Source: Streptomyces sp. NBRC 110035 (GTDB lineage: Bacteria > Actinomycetota > Actinomycetes > Streptomycetales > Streptomycetaceae). Taken from it: a stretch of 64,000 nucleotides of DNA. Within the stretch, counting starts at the first letter, position 1, and each line of letters begins with the position of its first letter. Under the pieces are notes generated by a model. That model saw only the letters and a list, made by a program, of their open reading frames with translations. It was not told where the DNA came from and searched no databases. The stretch is from the NCBI RefSeq assembly GCF_000829695.1, contig NZ_BBNN01000017.1, positions 325,175-389,174 of the forward strand. The letters run 5' to 3'. Shown one piece after another: positions 1 through 8,425 of the stretch. The translations under genes were made by a program, and so were the position numbers.

Positions 1-890
1 AGCCGACGGGCGTGGCACCGGCGGGCGCGGAGCCGGCGGGCGCGGCAACGACCGACGCGGCGTCGACGGGCGCGGTAACGACGGGCGGGGCACCTCCGGA
101 CGCGGCGCCGACGGACAGCCAGGCGGCCCCCCGGGCGGACGCCCCCAGCGGCGGCTACGGCGTCAACCACGACAAGTCCTTCCGCCCCCGCCGCCAGGAC
201 CGCCCCCAGGACCTCCTGGAGACCGGCGCCGCCTACGCGATGGACGCGGCCGGCTTCCGCGAGCACCGGCACCGCTTCTTCGGCCGGACCGAACTCGTCC
301 GCACCGACCCCGCGCGGGTCCTGGAGATCGACGACCCGCACGACCTCGCCCGCGCCCGCGCCCTGGCCCCGCTCTTCGACGCGGACCGCCCCGGCGCCCT
401 CCCGACCGCCGACGACATCGACGCGGTCGTCCTCGACTTCGACGGCACCCAGACCGACGACAGGGTGCTGATCGACGCCGGCGGACAGGAATTCGTCTCC
501 GTGCACCGCGGCGACGGACTCGGCATCGCCGCTCTGCGCAGGAGCGGACTGAAGATGCTCGTCCTGTCCACGGAGAAGAACACGGTCGTCGCCGCCCGCG
601 CACACAAGCTCAAGATCCCCGTGCTGCACGGCATCGACCGCAAGGACCTCGCACTGAAGCAGTGGTGCGGGGAACAGGGCATCGCGCCCGAGCGCGTGCT
701 CTACGTCGGCAACGACGTCAATGACCTCCCGTGCTTCGCCCTCGTGGGCTGGCCCGTGGCGGTCGCGAGCGCCCACGACGTCGTACGCGGCGCCGCACGC
801 GCGGTCACCACCGTCCCCGGTGGCGACGGCGCGATCCGGGAGATCGCCAGCTGGATCCTCGGCCCCTCTCTCGATTCCCTCCCCAAGTAA
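1..890 (+). CDS. neuA: CMP-nonulosonate (sialic/KDN) cytidylyltransferase fused to KdsC-like HAD phosphatase, 5' truncated by window edge
   Basis: The frame is open from base 3, so the true start lies outside the window. After a low-complexity Ala/Gly/Pro/Thr stretch (to about base 150) comes a short piece typical of the end of CMP-sialate synthetases (VLEIDDPHDLARA). It is followed by a complete KdsC-type HAD domain: DFDGTQTDD holds the nucleophile aspartate, LVLSTEKN is motif II, and VLYVGNDVNDLPC is the metal-binding motif. The expected roles are activation of a nine-carbon ulosonic acid with CTP and removal of the 9-phosphate of its precursor. neuB follows after 14 bases, so the two form one operon for a cell-surface glycan. 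The fused layout resembles animal CMP-Neu5Ac synthetases and Bacteroides KDN enzymes (recalled). Which sugar is used cannot be told. Confidence 0.85.
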   Translation, partial: PTGVAPAGAEPAGAATTDAASTGAVTTGGAPPDAAPTDSQAAPRADAPSGGYGVNHDKSFRPRRQDRPQDLLETGAAYAMDAAGFREHRHRFFGRTELVRTDPARVLEIDDPHDLARARALAPLFDADRPGALPTADDIDAVVLDFDGTQTDDRVLIDAGGQEFVSVHRGDGLGIAALRRSGLKMLVLSTEKNTVVAARAHKLKIPVLHGIDRKDLALKQWCGEQGIAPERVLYVGNDVNDLPCFALVGWPVAVASAHDVVRGAARAVTTVPGGDGAIREIASWILGPSLDSLPK

Positions 891-904
891 GGAAACCCCA
901 GGTC

Positions 905-1843
905 ATGAGCGTCAACTCCCGCATCCGCACCTTCGGTACCCGCGAAGCCGGCCCCGGCCGCCCGGTGTACATCACCGGCGAGATCGGCATCAACCACAAC
1001 GGCGAGCTCGAGAACGCGTTCAAGCTGATCGACGCCGCCGCCGAGGCCGGCTGCGACGCCGTCAAGTTCCAGAAGCGCACGCCCGAGATCTGCACCCCGC
1101 GCGACCAGTGGGACATCGAGCGCGACACCCCCTGGGGCCGCATGACCTACATCGACTACCGCCACCGCGTGGAGTTCGGTGAGGACGAGTACCGCCGGAT
1201 CGACGAGTACTGCACGTCCAAGAACATCGCCTGGTTCGCCTCCCCGTGGGACACCGAGGCCGTCGCCTTCCTGGAGAAGTTCGACGTCCCCGCCCACAAG
1301 GTCGCCTCCGCCTCCCTCACCGACGACGAGCTGCTGCGCGCCCTGCGCGCCACCGGCCGCACGGTCATCCTCTCCACCGGCATGTCCACCCCGAAGCAGA
1401 TCCGCCACGCGGTCGAGGTCCTGGGCAGCGACAACATCCTGCTCTGCCACGCGACGTCCACCTACCCGGCCAAGGCCGAGGAGCTGAACCTCCGCGTGAT
1501 CAACACCCTCCAGCAGGAGTACCCGAACGTCCCGATCGGCTACTCCGGCCACGAGACCGGCCTGCAGACCACGCTGGCCGCCGTCGCCCTCGGCGCCACC
1601 TTCGTCGAGCGCCACATCACCCTGGACCGCGCCATGTGGGGCTCCGACCAGGCCGCGTCGGTCGAGCCGCAGGGCCTCACCCGCCTGGTCCGCGACATCC
1701 GCACCATCGAGGAGTCCCTCGGTGACGGCGTCAAGAAGGTCTACGAGTCCGAGCTGGGCCCGATGAAGAAGCTGCGCCGGGTGCCCGGTGTCGTCGCCGA
1801 GGCGGAGATCGCCGACGCGGCCGGCGAGCCGCTGACCGTCTGA
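905..1843 (+). CDS. neuB: N-acylneuraminate/KDN(-9-phosphate) synthase, NeuB family, short form
   Basis: Condenses phosphoenolpyruvate with a mannose-type sugar (or its 6-phosphate) to make a nonulosonic acid. NeuB-barrel motifs are clear: GEIGINHNG (residues ~22-30), DAVKFQKRTPE, FASPWDTEAV, GYSGHETG and FVERHITLDR. The ATG at 905 follows GGAAACCCCAGGTC; the frame is open further upstream but that part is antisense-like sequence over neuA. The 312 residues end soon after the barrel. Usual NeuB/SpsE proteins have about 340-350 residues with a C-terminal SAF (antifreeze-like) domain, which is not visible here. With neuA and the next gene it forms a glycan operon. A role in a wall teichulosonic acid, as known for S. 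coelicolor, is an inference. Confidence 0.88.
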   Translation: MSVNSRIRTFGTREAGPGRPVYITGEIGINHNGELENAFKLIDAAAEAGCDAVKFQKRTPEICTPRDQWDIERDTPWGRMTYIDYRHRVEFGEDEYRRIDEYCTSKNIAWFASPWDTEAVAFLEKFDVPAHKVASASLTDDELLRALRATGRTVILSTGMSTPKQIRHAVEVLGSDNILLCHATSTYPAKAEELNLRVINTLQQEYPNVPIGYSGHETGLQTTLAAVALGATFVERHITLDRAMWGSDQAASVEPQGLTRLVRDIRTIEESLGDGVKKVYESELGPMKKLRRVPGVVAEAEIADAAGEPLTV

Positions 1844-1903
1844 CCCTCCTCCCTCTCCCTCTCCCTCTCACCATCCCCTGACGACGGGAACGGTCGTACG
1901 TCG

Positions 1904-2977
1904 ATGAGCCCTCGCGCCGGGAACGCCGGCTCCCACACTCTCGCCTTCGTCGAGAGCCCGGTACAACTGCTGAACGTGCTGGAGTGGGCGCACGCGCACG
2001 CACCCGGCGTGGGGCTCACCCTCGTGGTGCTGTCCCCCGTCGACCCCATGACCCGCGGCCAGTTGCGCCGCATGTCCGAACTCGCCCGCCAGGAGGGCCA
2101 CGAGGTCCGCTGGGAGGAGGCGCGCGGCGGAGCGGGCGCGCCCTTCCAGACCGTAGGCGGCCTGGCGGGCCCGCTGCGCCACGCCACCCGGGTCGTCCTC
2201 GGCGACCCCTTCTCGCGGTACGTACAGCTCATGCTGGCGATCACCAGCGCCCGCGACCTCGTCGTCGTCGACGACGGCACGGCGACCATGGAGTTCGTCG
2301 GCCAGCTCGCGCGCGGCGAACGCCTGGTCCGCTGGCACCGCAAGGGCGGCCGTCGCGGCCCCCGCGACCTGCTCCTCGCCCCGGTCTCCGGCATCGCCCG
2401 CCGCAGGCTCACCCCGGGCGGCGGACGCCGGGTGGAGGTCTTCTCCTCGATGCCGGTCGACGACATCCCGGCCGGTGTCACCGTCAGCGCCAACTCCTTC
2501 GTCTGGACCCGGGAACGGTTCGGCCCGCCCACCATCACCAGGACCGCCGACATGGTCGGCACGTCCCTCGTGGAAACCGGTGTGGTGGACGCCGACGCCT
2601 ACCTCGACGCCGTCCGCTCCCTCACCAGGGCCCACGGCGCGACCCGCTACTTCGCCCACCGCCGCGAGAGCGCCGAAAAACTCCACCGCCTCGCGGTCGA
2701 GACGGGCCTGGAGATCGTCCGGCCCGAACTCCCCCTCGAACTGATCGCCCGCCGGGGCCCCATCGGCCGTACGGTCCTCAGCTTCCCGTCGACCGTCGTC
2801 CACACCCTCCCCCTGGCCCTCTCCGGTACGGAGGTCCGTGTCGCGGTCTGCGACATCAACCCGGCCTGGCTGACCGACCACGCCTCCCCCCGGGCCCAGG
2901 GCTTCCTCTCCAACGTGACGGGCACGGCCCGGGACGCCCACCGCCTGGCAGCGGTTTCGGTGGCGCCGGCCTTCTGA
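1904..2977 (+). CDS. Polysialyltransferase-like (GT52/PF07388-type) putative glycosyltransferase
   Basis: A 357-residue soluble protein starting at ATG 1904, 60 bases after neuB. The N-terminal FVESPVQLLNVLEW, a central VVDDGTATMEFV and a C-terminal FPSTVVHTLPLAL recall the alpha-2,8-polysialyltransferase / lipooligosaccharide sialyltransferase fold, where the start loop and an S-T-x2-H segment bind CMP-sugar. There is no signal peptide or membrane helix. Its place after a CMP-synthetase and NeuB makes transfer of the CMP-activated nonulosonic acid the natural role. The assignment rests on faint motifs and context, so a more general 'hypothetical glycan protein' label is the safe fallback. 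Confidence 0.55.
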   Translation: MSPRAGNAGSHTLAFVESPVQLLNVLEWAHAHAPGVGLTLVVLSPVDPMTRGQLRRMSELARQEGHEVRWEEARGGAGAPFQTVGGLAGPLRHATRVVLGDPFSRYVQLMLAITSARDLVVVDDGTATMEFVGQLARGERLVRWHRKGGRRGPRDLLLAPVSGIARRRLTPGGGRRVEVFSSMPVDDIPAGVTVSANSFVWTRERFGPPTITRTADMVGTSLVETGVVDADAYLDAVRSLTRAHGATRYFAHRRESAEKLHRLAVETGLEIVRPELPLELIARRGPIGRTVLSFPSTVVHTLPLALSGTEVRVAVCDINPAWLTDHASPRAQGFLSNVTGTARDAHRLAAVSVAPAF

Positions 2978-3395
2978 GGAGGGCGGCGTACGGGGCACGG
3001 GCGGGCCCGGAGGGACTCCGGCGGTTCGGCGCGCACGGCCCCGCACCCCTTCGGCGCAACCCGGGGCGCCGGAGGGGTTTTCACCCGGGTGCGTGGGTGG
3101 CGGGTGTGGACCCGTGGACGGCGGGGTGCCGTGTCCGGCAGGTGAACCGGTCCGCGTGACCCGGGCGATGCGTGGTACACCGAGGAGAGGTGGAGTGCGG
3201 TGCGGGTGCCGGAAACGGCCGTTCGAGCGACGGTACGTTCCGGTGGTCCGTGGAGGCTCCCCCGCGTATGAGGGCGGGGAGTCTACCCACCGCGGAGTGC
3301 GGCTAAGCGTGGCATCGCCGTTTTTCTTCCACTGACGGGCTGAATTTTCTTGATCAGGGGTCGGTCGGAGGGCCCGGCGGCCTACCCTTCAAAGG
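2978..3395. other. Intergenic region, leader of amidohydrolase gene
   Basis: No coding sequence is supported here. A weak 6-bp hairpin (3007-3012 with 3016-3021) follows the glycosyltransferase gene. The last 100 bases are richer in A and T and end in a TACCCT hexamer at 3383-3388, read as the -10 box of the amidohydrolase gene. The rest shows no repeat or clear signal. Confidence 0.5.
3383..3388 (+). promoter_or_regulatory. -10 box of leaderless amidohydrolase transcript
   Basis: TACCCT ends 7 bases before the GTG at 3396, so transcription would begin at or next to the start codon. No purine-rich ribosome site lies between. A matching -35 is not obvious. Confidence 0.5.
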
Positions 3396-4667
3396 GTGAA
3401 GCAACTGATGTCACTGGAGTCCGAGATCGATCTGCCCGGAGGGGCCGTGCTTCCGGGCACGCTCCCCGAGGCCCTGCGCGCCGAGCTCGTCGCCTTCCGT
3501 CGCGACCTGCACATGCACCCCGAGCTGGGCAACCAGGAGTTCCGTACAACCGCCGCGATCAAGGAGCGGCTGGAGCGGGCCGGTCTCGCGCCGCGCGTGC
3601 TCTCCGGCGGAACCGGCCTCATCTGTGACATCGGGGTGAGGGACGGCGGCAGCGGCATCGCGAGCACCGGCACCGGTGCCGTCCCCGGCGCCGGCATGCT
3701 CGCGCTGCGGGCCGACATCGACGGGCTGCCCATCCCCGACATGAAGACCGGGTGCCCGTACCGCTCCACCGTGCCCGACCGCGCGCACGCCTGCGGCCAC
3801 GACGTGCACACCACCGTCGTGCTCGGCACCGGACTCGTCCTCGCCGAGCTGCACCGCCAGGGCCTGCTGCCCCGGCCGGTGCGGCTGATCTTCCAGCCCG
3901 CCGAGGAGGTGCTGCCCGGCGGTGCCGCCGACGCCATCCTGGACGGCGCGCTGGACGGGATCGGGCGGATCGTCGCCGTGCACTGCGATCCCCGGGTCGA
4001 CGCCGGGAGGATCGGGCTGCGCGAGGGTCCCATCACCTCCGCCTGCGACCGGCTGGAGATCGCCCTCGACGGACCCGGCGGCCACACCGCCCGGCCGCAC
4101 CTGACCACGGACCTGGTCACCGCCGCCGCCCGGGTCGTCACCGACGTGCCCGCGCTGGTGGGCCGGCGGGTCGACAGCCGTAGCGGTCTCGCCATCACCT
4201 GGGGCAGGATCGAGTCCGGCCACGCGCCCAACGTCATCCCGCAGCACGCCGAGATCTCCGGCACCGTGCGCTGTCTCGACCTGGAGACCTGGCGGCTGGC
4301 CCCGGACGTCGTGGTCGCCGCCATCGACGAGGTGGCCAATCTGCACCGCGCCAAGTCGGAGATCAACTACGTGCGCGGAGTCCCGCCGGTCGTCAACGAG
4401 GCCGGTGCCATCGAGCTCCTGCGGGACGCCATGATCGCCCGGCGCGGCCCGGAGTCCGTGGAGAACACCGAACAGAGCCTCGGCGGCGAGGACTTCTCCT
4501 GGTACCTGGAGCACGTTCCCGGAGCCATGGCCCGCCTCGGGGTCCGGCCCCCGGGCGAGCGCACCATCCGCGACCTGCACCAGGGCGACTTCGACGTCGA
4601 CGAGCACGCCATCACCGTGGGCGTCGAGCTCTTCACCGCCGCCGCCCTGCTGGACGACCTGCGCTGA
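3396..4667 (+). CDS. M20 family amidohydrolase (N-acyl-amino-acid/peptide amidohydrolase)
   Basis: Zinc-dependent cytoplasmic hydrolase that cleaves an acyl group or amide from an amino-acid-like substrate. M20D (hippuricase-type) motifs run in order: MHPELGNQE near residue 45, LRADIDGLP, the metal-binding ACGHDVHT, FQPAEE, AVHCDP, and a dimerisation domain with GGHTARPH. The C-terminal half has LGGEDFSWYLE. The start is GTG 3396, supported by a TACCCT -10 box placed for leaderless transcription; ATG 3408 is a fallback. It stands alone between the glycan and nucleoside clusters. The substrate is not evident, and a link to nucleosides is not claimed. Confidence 0.88.
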   Translation: MKQLMSLESEIDLPGGAVLPGTLPEALRAELVAFRRDLHMHPELGNQEFRTTAAIKERLERAGLAPRVLSGGTGLICDIGVRDGGSGIASTGTGAVPGAGMLALRADIDGLPIPDMKTGCPYRSTVPDRAHACGHDVHTTVVLGTGLVLAELHRQGLLPRPVRLIFQPAEEVLPGGAADAILDGALDGIGRIVAVHCDPRVDAGRIGLREGPITSACDRLEIALDGPGGHTARPHLTTDLVTAAARVVTDVPALVGRRVDSRSGLAITWGRIESGHAPNVIPQHAEISGTVRCLDLETWRLAPDVVVAAIDEVANLHRAKSEINYVRGVPPVVNEAGAIELLRDAMIARRGPESVENTEQSLGGEDFSWYLEHVPGAMARLGVRPPGERTIRDLHQGDFDVDEHAITVGVELFTAAALLDDLR

Positions 4668-5009
4668 GAGCACCGGCGGTGCGGGGGAGCCGGCCTCGGT
4701 CGGCTCCCGCCGGCTGCCGGGCCTCTCCCGCCCCTCCGGCCCCCCTCTGTTCCCGCTCCGCCGTTCCACTTGCGTCGCGGGCGGAGGAGGGGGAGCGTGG
4801 TGCGCGTGGCGTCCCGCCGCGCGCCGCTCCGGCCGACCGTTTCCGCCCCCTTCGATCCCCTACGGCCCTCTGCTTCACCAGGGTGTAACCGGCCATCGGC
4901 ACGAATGGATAACGGCACGGCAGTACCCCGTTCCCAGGAGTGTCTACGCGCGTTAATGTGCGCCGAACCGAGCGCCCGCTGCGGGGCCTTGGAGAATGGG
5001 GAGCGTCAG
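4668..5009 (+). other. Intergenic promoter region of first bmpA gene
   Basis: No gene seen. The right-hand part holds the regulon operator (4944-4955) and a TAATGT hexamer (4954-4959), with a possible -35 TTCCCA at 4931-4936. The RBS GGGGAG (4998-5003) lies 6 bases before the ATG. The left part is pyrimidine-rich and shows nothing else. Confidence 0.6.
4944..4955. promoter_or_regulatory. Nucleoside-regulon operator, imperfect copy (CTACGCGCGTTA)
   Basis: Differs from the palindrome CTACGCGCGTAG only in the last two bases. It overlaps the TAATGT -10 box (4954-4959) of the first bmpA gene, a position expected for repression. About 25 surrounding bases are nearly the same as those before the second bmpA gene. 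Confidence 0.7.
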
Positions 5010-6065
5010 ATGCGTCGGATGTCCAGACTGACTCGCGCCGCGGTGGGGGTCGCGTCGCTCGCACTCGCCGCCACGGCCTGCGGCGGTACCAGCAGCGAGA
5101 GCGGTGACAGTTCAGAGAGCTCCGCGAAGGACGACCTCGGTCTCGCCATCGCCTACGACATCGGCGGCAAGGGCGACCAGTCCTTCAACGACGCCGCGTA
5201 CGCGGGTCTGCAGAAGGCGCAGAAGGAGTTCGACTACAAGACCGCCGACATCGAGCCCACCGAGGGCGAGACCGATGCGGACAAGGAACAGCGCCTCTCG
5301 TCGCTCGCCAAGCAGGGCTACAACCCCGTGATCGGTGTCGGCTTCGCCTACGGCCCGGCGATGACGGCCGTGGCCGAGAAGTACCCGGACACCACCTTCG
5401 GCATCGTCGACTCCGTGGTCGAGGGCGAGAACGTCGCCTCCCTCGTCTTCGCCGAGGAGCAGGCGTCCTACCTCGCCGGTGTCGCCGCCGCCAAGGCGAC
5501 CGAGACGAACACGGTCGGCTTCGTGGGCGGTGTCGACATCCCGCTGATCCACAAGTTCGAGGCCGGCTTCGAGCAGGGCGTGCAGGCGACCGACCCGAAG
5601 GTCAAGGTCGTCTCCCAGTACCTGACGCAGACGGCGGAGGAGGGCGGCTTCTCCAGCCCCGACAAGGGCAAGGCCGCCGCCGAGGGCCAGATCGAGAAGA
5701 AGGCCGACGTCGTCTACCAGGCGGCCGGTCTCTCCGGTCAGGGCGTGATCGAGGCCGCCGCCAAGGCGAAGGTCTGGGCGATCGGCGTCGACTCCGACCA
5801 GTACCAGCAGGAAGCCCTCGCCGGCTACAAGGACTTCATCCTCACCTCCGCCCTCAAGGACGTCGGCGGTGCGGTGTACACGCTGGCCAAGTCCGTCCAG
5901 GACGGCGAGCCGCTGACCGGCACCCAGGTCTTCGACCTGAAGGTGGACGGGGTCGGCCTCTCCGACAGCAACCCGAAGATGGCCGAGATCGAGGGTCTGA
6001 CGGACGCCGTGGCCGAGGCCGAGGAAGGCATCGTCGACGGCTCCATCACTGTCAGGACGGAGTAG
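5010..6065 (+). CDS. BmpA/Med-family nucleoside-binding lipoprotein (paralog 1)
   Basis: Extracellular substrate-binding lipoprotein of a purine/pyrimidine nucleoside ABC importer. It has 351 residues, with an MRRMSRLTR n-region, a hydrophobic core and a lipobox ending LAATAC at Cys ~23. A Ser/Glu-rich linker follows, then the Bmp domain with GLAIAYDIGGKGDQSFND, FAEEQASYLAG and WAIGVDSDQ. The start ATG 5010 has GGGGAG six bases upstream; the frame is open further 5' but lacks these signals. The second bmpA gene 1.1 kb downstream has long identical stretches, so they arose by duplication. A strong terminator follows, so this copy is transcribed alone, probably under the shared operator. Confidence 0.9.
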   Translation: MRRMSRLTRAAVGVASLALAATACGGTSSESGDSSESSAKDDLGLAIAYDIGGKGDQSFNDAAYAGLQKAQKEFDYKTADIEPTEGETDADKEQRLSSLAKQGYNPVIGVGFAYGPAMTAVAEKYPDTTFGIVDSVVEGENVASLVFAEEQASYLAGVAAAKATETNTVGFVGGVDIPLIHKFEAGFEQGVQATDPKVKVVSQYLTQTAEEGGFSSPDKGKAAAEGQIEKKADVVYQAAGLSGQGVIEAAAKAKVWAIGVDSDQYQQEALAGYKDFILTSALKDVGGAVYTLAKSVQDGEPLTGTQVFDLKVDGVGLSDSNPKMAEIEGLTDAVAEAEEGIVDGSITVRTE

Positions 6066-6106
6066 CGCGGCAGGGGAGCGGCGCGGTACCGCGCCGCCGC
6101 GGTGAC

Positions 6107-6146
6107 GACCACGGGCGGGCACCCGAGCGGGTGCCCGCCCGTGGTC
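6107..6146 (+). terminator. Terminator hairpin after first bmpA gene
   Basis: An 18-bp perfect stem (6107-6124 with 6129-6146) around a GAGC loop, 41 bases past the stop. There is no long T run, as is common in Streptomyces. Confidence 0.8.
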
Positions 6147-6223
6147 CGTTCCTCTCGGGCGCCGTTTTGCCGGACCGGCAACAGAAGTGGCGTGTCCGGC
6201 ACGTGTGGGGCGACGGTGGGCCG

Positions 6224-6904
6224 ATGAACGACGACATCGCAGCAGGCCCGCCCGCGTTCGACACGTCCTTCCCCGCCGACGGATACGCCGGAGACCCCGC
6301 GGTCAGGGCGGAGTGGGACAGCCGGTACGCCGACCGGCAGCAGCTGTGGAGCGGCCGGCCCAACGGCGCGCTGGTGGCCGAGGCCGCCGGGCTCACCCCC
6401 GGGCGGGTGCTCGACGTCGGCTGCGGGGAGGGAGCGGACGCCCTCTGGCTCGCGCGCCGCGGCTGGGACGTGACCGCGCTCGAGGTCTCGGGCGTGGCGC
6501 TGGAACGGGCGGCCGGGCACGCGCGGGACGCCGGCCTCGCCGTTCGATGGGTTCACGCCTCACTGACGGAGGCGGCCCTCCCGCCGGCCTCCTTCGACCT
6601 GGTCTCCGCCCAGTACCCCGCCCTGCTGCGCACCCCCGGCGCCGCAGCCGAGCGAGCGCTGCTCGCGGCCGTCGCACCCGGCGGCGTGCTGCTGCTCGTC
6701 CACCACGCGGGGGTGGACACCCGGCAGGAGGGCGAAATCGGCTTCGACCCGGCCGACTACGTCTGGCCCTCGATGGTCGCCGCCCTGCTCGGCGAGGACT
6801 GGGAGGTGGAGGTGGACGAGCAGCGGCCCCGCGTGGCACCCGACGGCGGTGCCGGCGCGCACCACACCGACGACCTGGTGCTGCGCGTGCGCCGGCTGCG
6901 CTGA
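6224..6904 (+). CDS. Class I SAM-dependent methyltransferase
   Basis: A 226-residue soluble methyltransferase. WDSRYADRQQLWSGRPN near the N-terminus is the tellurite-resistance/thiopurine-type lead-in. VLDVGCGEGADALWLA is the SAM-binding glycine loop and VTALEVSG is motif II. The substrate is unknown. The ATG at 6224 is the first start with a family-like N-terminus; its ribosome site is weak and the frame is open further 5' through the terminator hairpin. It sits between the two bmpA paralogs but on its own transcript, ended by the hairpin at 6939-6966. No role in nucleoside uptake can be read from it. Confidence 0.85.
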   Translation: MNDDIAAGPPAFDTSFPADGYAGDPAVRAEWDSRYADRQQLWSGRPNGALVAEAAGLTPGRVLDVGCGEGADALWLARRGWDVTALEVSGVALERAAGHARDAGLAVRWVHASLTEAALPPASFDLVSAQYPALLRTPGAAAERALLAAVAPGGVLLLVHHAGVDTRQEGEIGFDPADYVWPSMVAALLGEDWEVEVDEQRPRVAPDGGAGAHHTDDLVLRVRRLR

Positions 6905-6938
6905 ACCCCTCCGCCCGCAGCGGGCCCGGCAACCCGCT

Positions 6939-6966
6939 CCGATGCCCGGCGTACGCCGGGCATCGG
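6939..6966 (+). terminator. Hairpin after methyltransferase gene
   Basis: A 12-bp stem (6939-6950 with 6955-6966) with a GTAC loop, 35 bases after the stop codon. Confidence 0.6.
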
Positions 6967-7139
6967 GCACGTGTCGGATGTCACGGTGCTTGTCACCTCA
7001 CGCCGTACCTCGCCCGCACATCGCCCGAATGTCACCCAGTGCCACGATCCGTTCGCGATCGGCGACGGCCTGCTCGCGGTAGGGCCCGGGTAGGCCACGG
7101 CCGCATAACAAGGTGGACAGAAGGGTTTTCCGGGACTGT

Positions 7140-7151
7140 CTACGCGCGTTA
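7140..7151. promoter_or_regulatory. Nucleoside-regulon operator, imperfect copy (CTACGCGCGTTA)
   Basis: Same sequence as the copy before the first bmpA gene, again overlapping the -10 box (TAATCT, 7150-7155). Confidence 0.7.
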
Positions 7152-7213
7152 ATCTGCGGCGAAGCCAGCGCCGTCCCCCGAACCTCCGGCGCTTGTACGA
7201 AGGAGCACCACAC

Positions 7214-8266
7214 ATGCGCCGGATTTCCCGGATCACGGCCGCAGGCGCGGCGACCGCCTCTCTGGCACTCGCGCTCGCCGCCTGCGGTGGCACCTCTACC
7301 TCCTCCTCCAGCTCGTCCGAGTCCGCCGAGGACAAGGGGCTGGCCATCGCGTACGACGTCGGCGGCAGGGGTGACCAGTCCTTCAACGACGCCGCCTTCG
7401 CCGGCCTGCAGCGGGCGGAGAAGGAGTACGGCTACAAGACCGCCGACGTCGAGCCCACCGACGGTGAGACCGACGCGGACAAGGAGCAGCGGCTGGCCTC
7501 GCTGGCCAAGCAGGGCTACGACCCCGTCATCGGTGTCGGCTACGCCTACGCCGCCGCCGTGAAGGGCGCCGCCGAGAAGTACCCGGACACGACCTTCGGC
7601 ATCGTCGACGACGCCACGGTCGAGATGGACAACGTGGCCGACCTGGTCTTCTCCGAGGAGCAGGCCTCCTACCTGGCCGGTGTCGCCGCCGCGGAGACCA
7701 CCAAGACCGACGTCGTGGGCTTCATCGGCGGCGTGGACATCCCGCTGATCCACAAGTTCCGGGCCGGCTTCGAGCAGGGCGTCAAGGACACCGACCCGGA
7801 CGTCAAGGTCATCTCGCAGTTCCTGACGCAGACGGCGGAGGAGGGTGGCTTCTCCAGCCCCGACAAGGGCAAGGCCGCCGCCGAGGGCCAGATCGAGAAG
7901 AAGGCCGACGTCGTCTACACGGCGGCCGGTCTGTCCGGCCAGGGTGCCATCGAGGCCGCGGCCGCCAACAAGGTCTGGGCGATCGGCGTGGACTCCGACC
8001 AGTACGCGCAGGAGGCGCTGGCGAAGTACAAGGACTCGATCCTCACCTCGGCGATGAAGGACGTCGCCAAGTCGGTCTACAAGCTGGCGCAGTCGGTCGA
8101 GGACAAGTCTCCGAGCACCGGTATCCTCAGGGGCGATCTGGCGTCGGGTGAGGTGAGCCTGTCGAACTCGAACCCCGTGTTCGCGGACAACGACGAGCTC
8201 CAGGACGTCATCGAGACGGCCAAGAAGAAGATCATCAGCGGCGAGATCGAGGTCGAGTCCAGCTGA
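7214..8266 (+). CDS. BmpA/Med-family nucleoside-binding lipoprotein (paralog 2)
   Basis: 350-residue binding lipoprotein; the lipobox LALAACGG puts the acylated Cys near residue 24, followed by a Ser/Thr linker. The Bmp domain carries GLAIAYDVGGRGDQSFND, FSEEQASYLAG, DIPLIHKF and WAIGVDSDQ. It closely matches paralog 1 up to the last ~80 residues, where they diverge more. ATG 7214 is preceded by GAAGGAG. It is the copy next to the transporter genes, so it is the likely main binding protein of this ABC system. A 22-bp hairpin separates it from the ATPase gene, which would let the binding protein be made in excess. Confidence 0.9.
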   Translation: MRRISRITAAGAATASLALALAACGGTSTSSSSSSESAEDKGLAIAYDVGGRGDQSFNDAAFAGLQRAEKEYGYKTADVEPTDGETDADKEQRLASLAKQGYDPVIGVGYAYAAAVKGAAEKYPDTTFGIVDDATVEMDNVADLVFSEEQASYLAGVAAAETTKTDVVGFIGGVDIPLIHKFRAGFEQGVKDTDPDVKVISQFLTQTAEEGGFSSPDKGKAAAEGQIEKKADVVYTAAGLSGQGAIEAAAANKVWAIGVDSDQYAQEALAKYKDSILTSAMKDVAKSVYKLAQSVEDKSPSTGILRGDLASGEVSLSNSNPVFADNDELQDVIETAKKKIISGEIEVESS

Positions 8267-8307
8267 TCACGCAGGACCCGAACAGCGTGTAAACCGTGGG
8301 GTTGTGA

Positions 8308-8355
8308 CCGCTCGACGGGGTGCGGGGAGTAGGCTCCCCGCACCCCGTCGAGCGG
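8308..8355 (+). terminator. Long hairpin between bmpA2 and ABC ATPase
   Basis: A perfect 22-bp stem (8308-8329 with 8334-8355) and a TAGG loop, 41 bases after the bmpA2 stop. It should end or strongly reduce transcription. The operator at 8388 just beyond suggests a second promoter for the transporter genes. Confidence 0.8.
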
Positions 8356-8387
8356 GGTGCGCGACCCCGTTCGATGCCGTAGGGGCG

Positions 8388-8399
8388 CTACGCGCGTAG
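8388..8399. promoter_or_regulatory. Nucleoside-regulon operator, exact CTACGCGCGTAG
   Basis: A perfect 12-bp palindrome located 27 bases before the apparent ATPase start. No clear TANNNT -10 box could be placed beside it. Confidence 0.72.
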
Positions 8400-8425
8400 A
8401 CGACCCCCGTCCCCAGGAGTGCGCC

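Larger units (their letters stand above)
6905..7213 (+). other. Intergenic region before second bmpA gene
   Basis: Holds the methyltransferase terminator (6939-6966), the operator copy at 7140-7151 overlapping a TAATCT -10 box (7150-7155), and the GAAGGAG ribosome site near 7198 before the ATG. No gene is seen. Confidence 0.6.
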
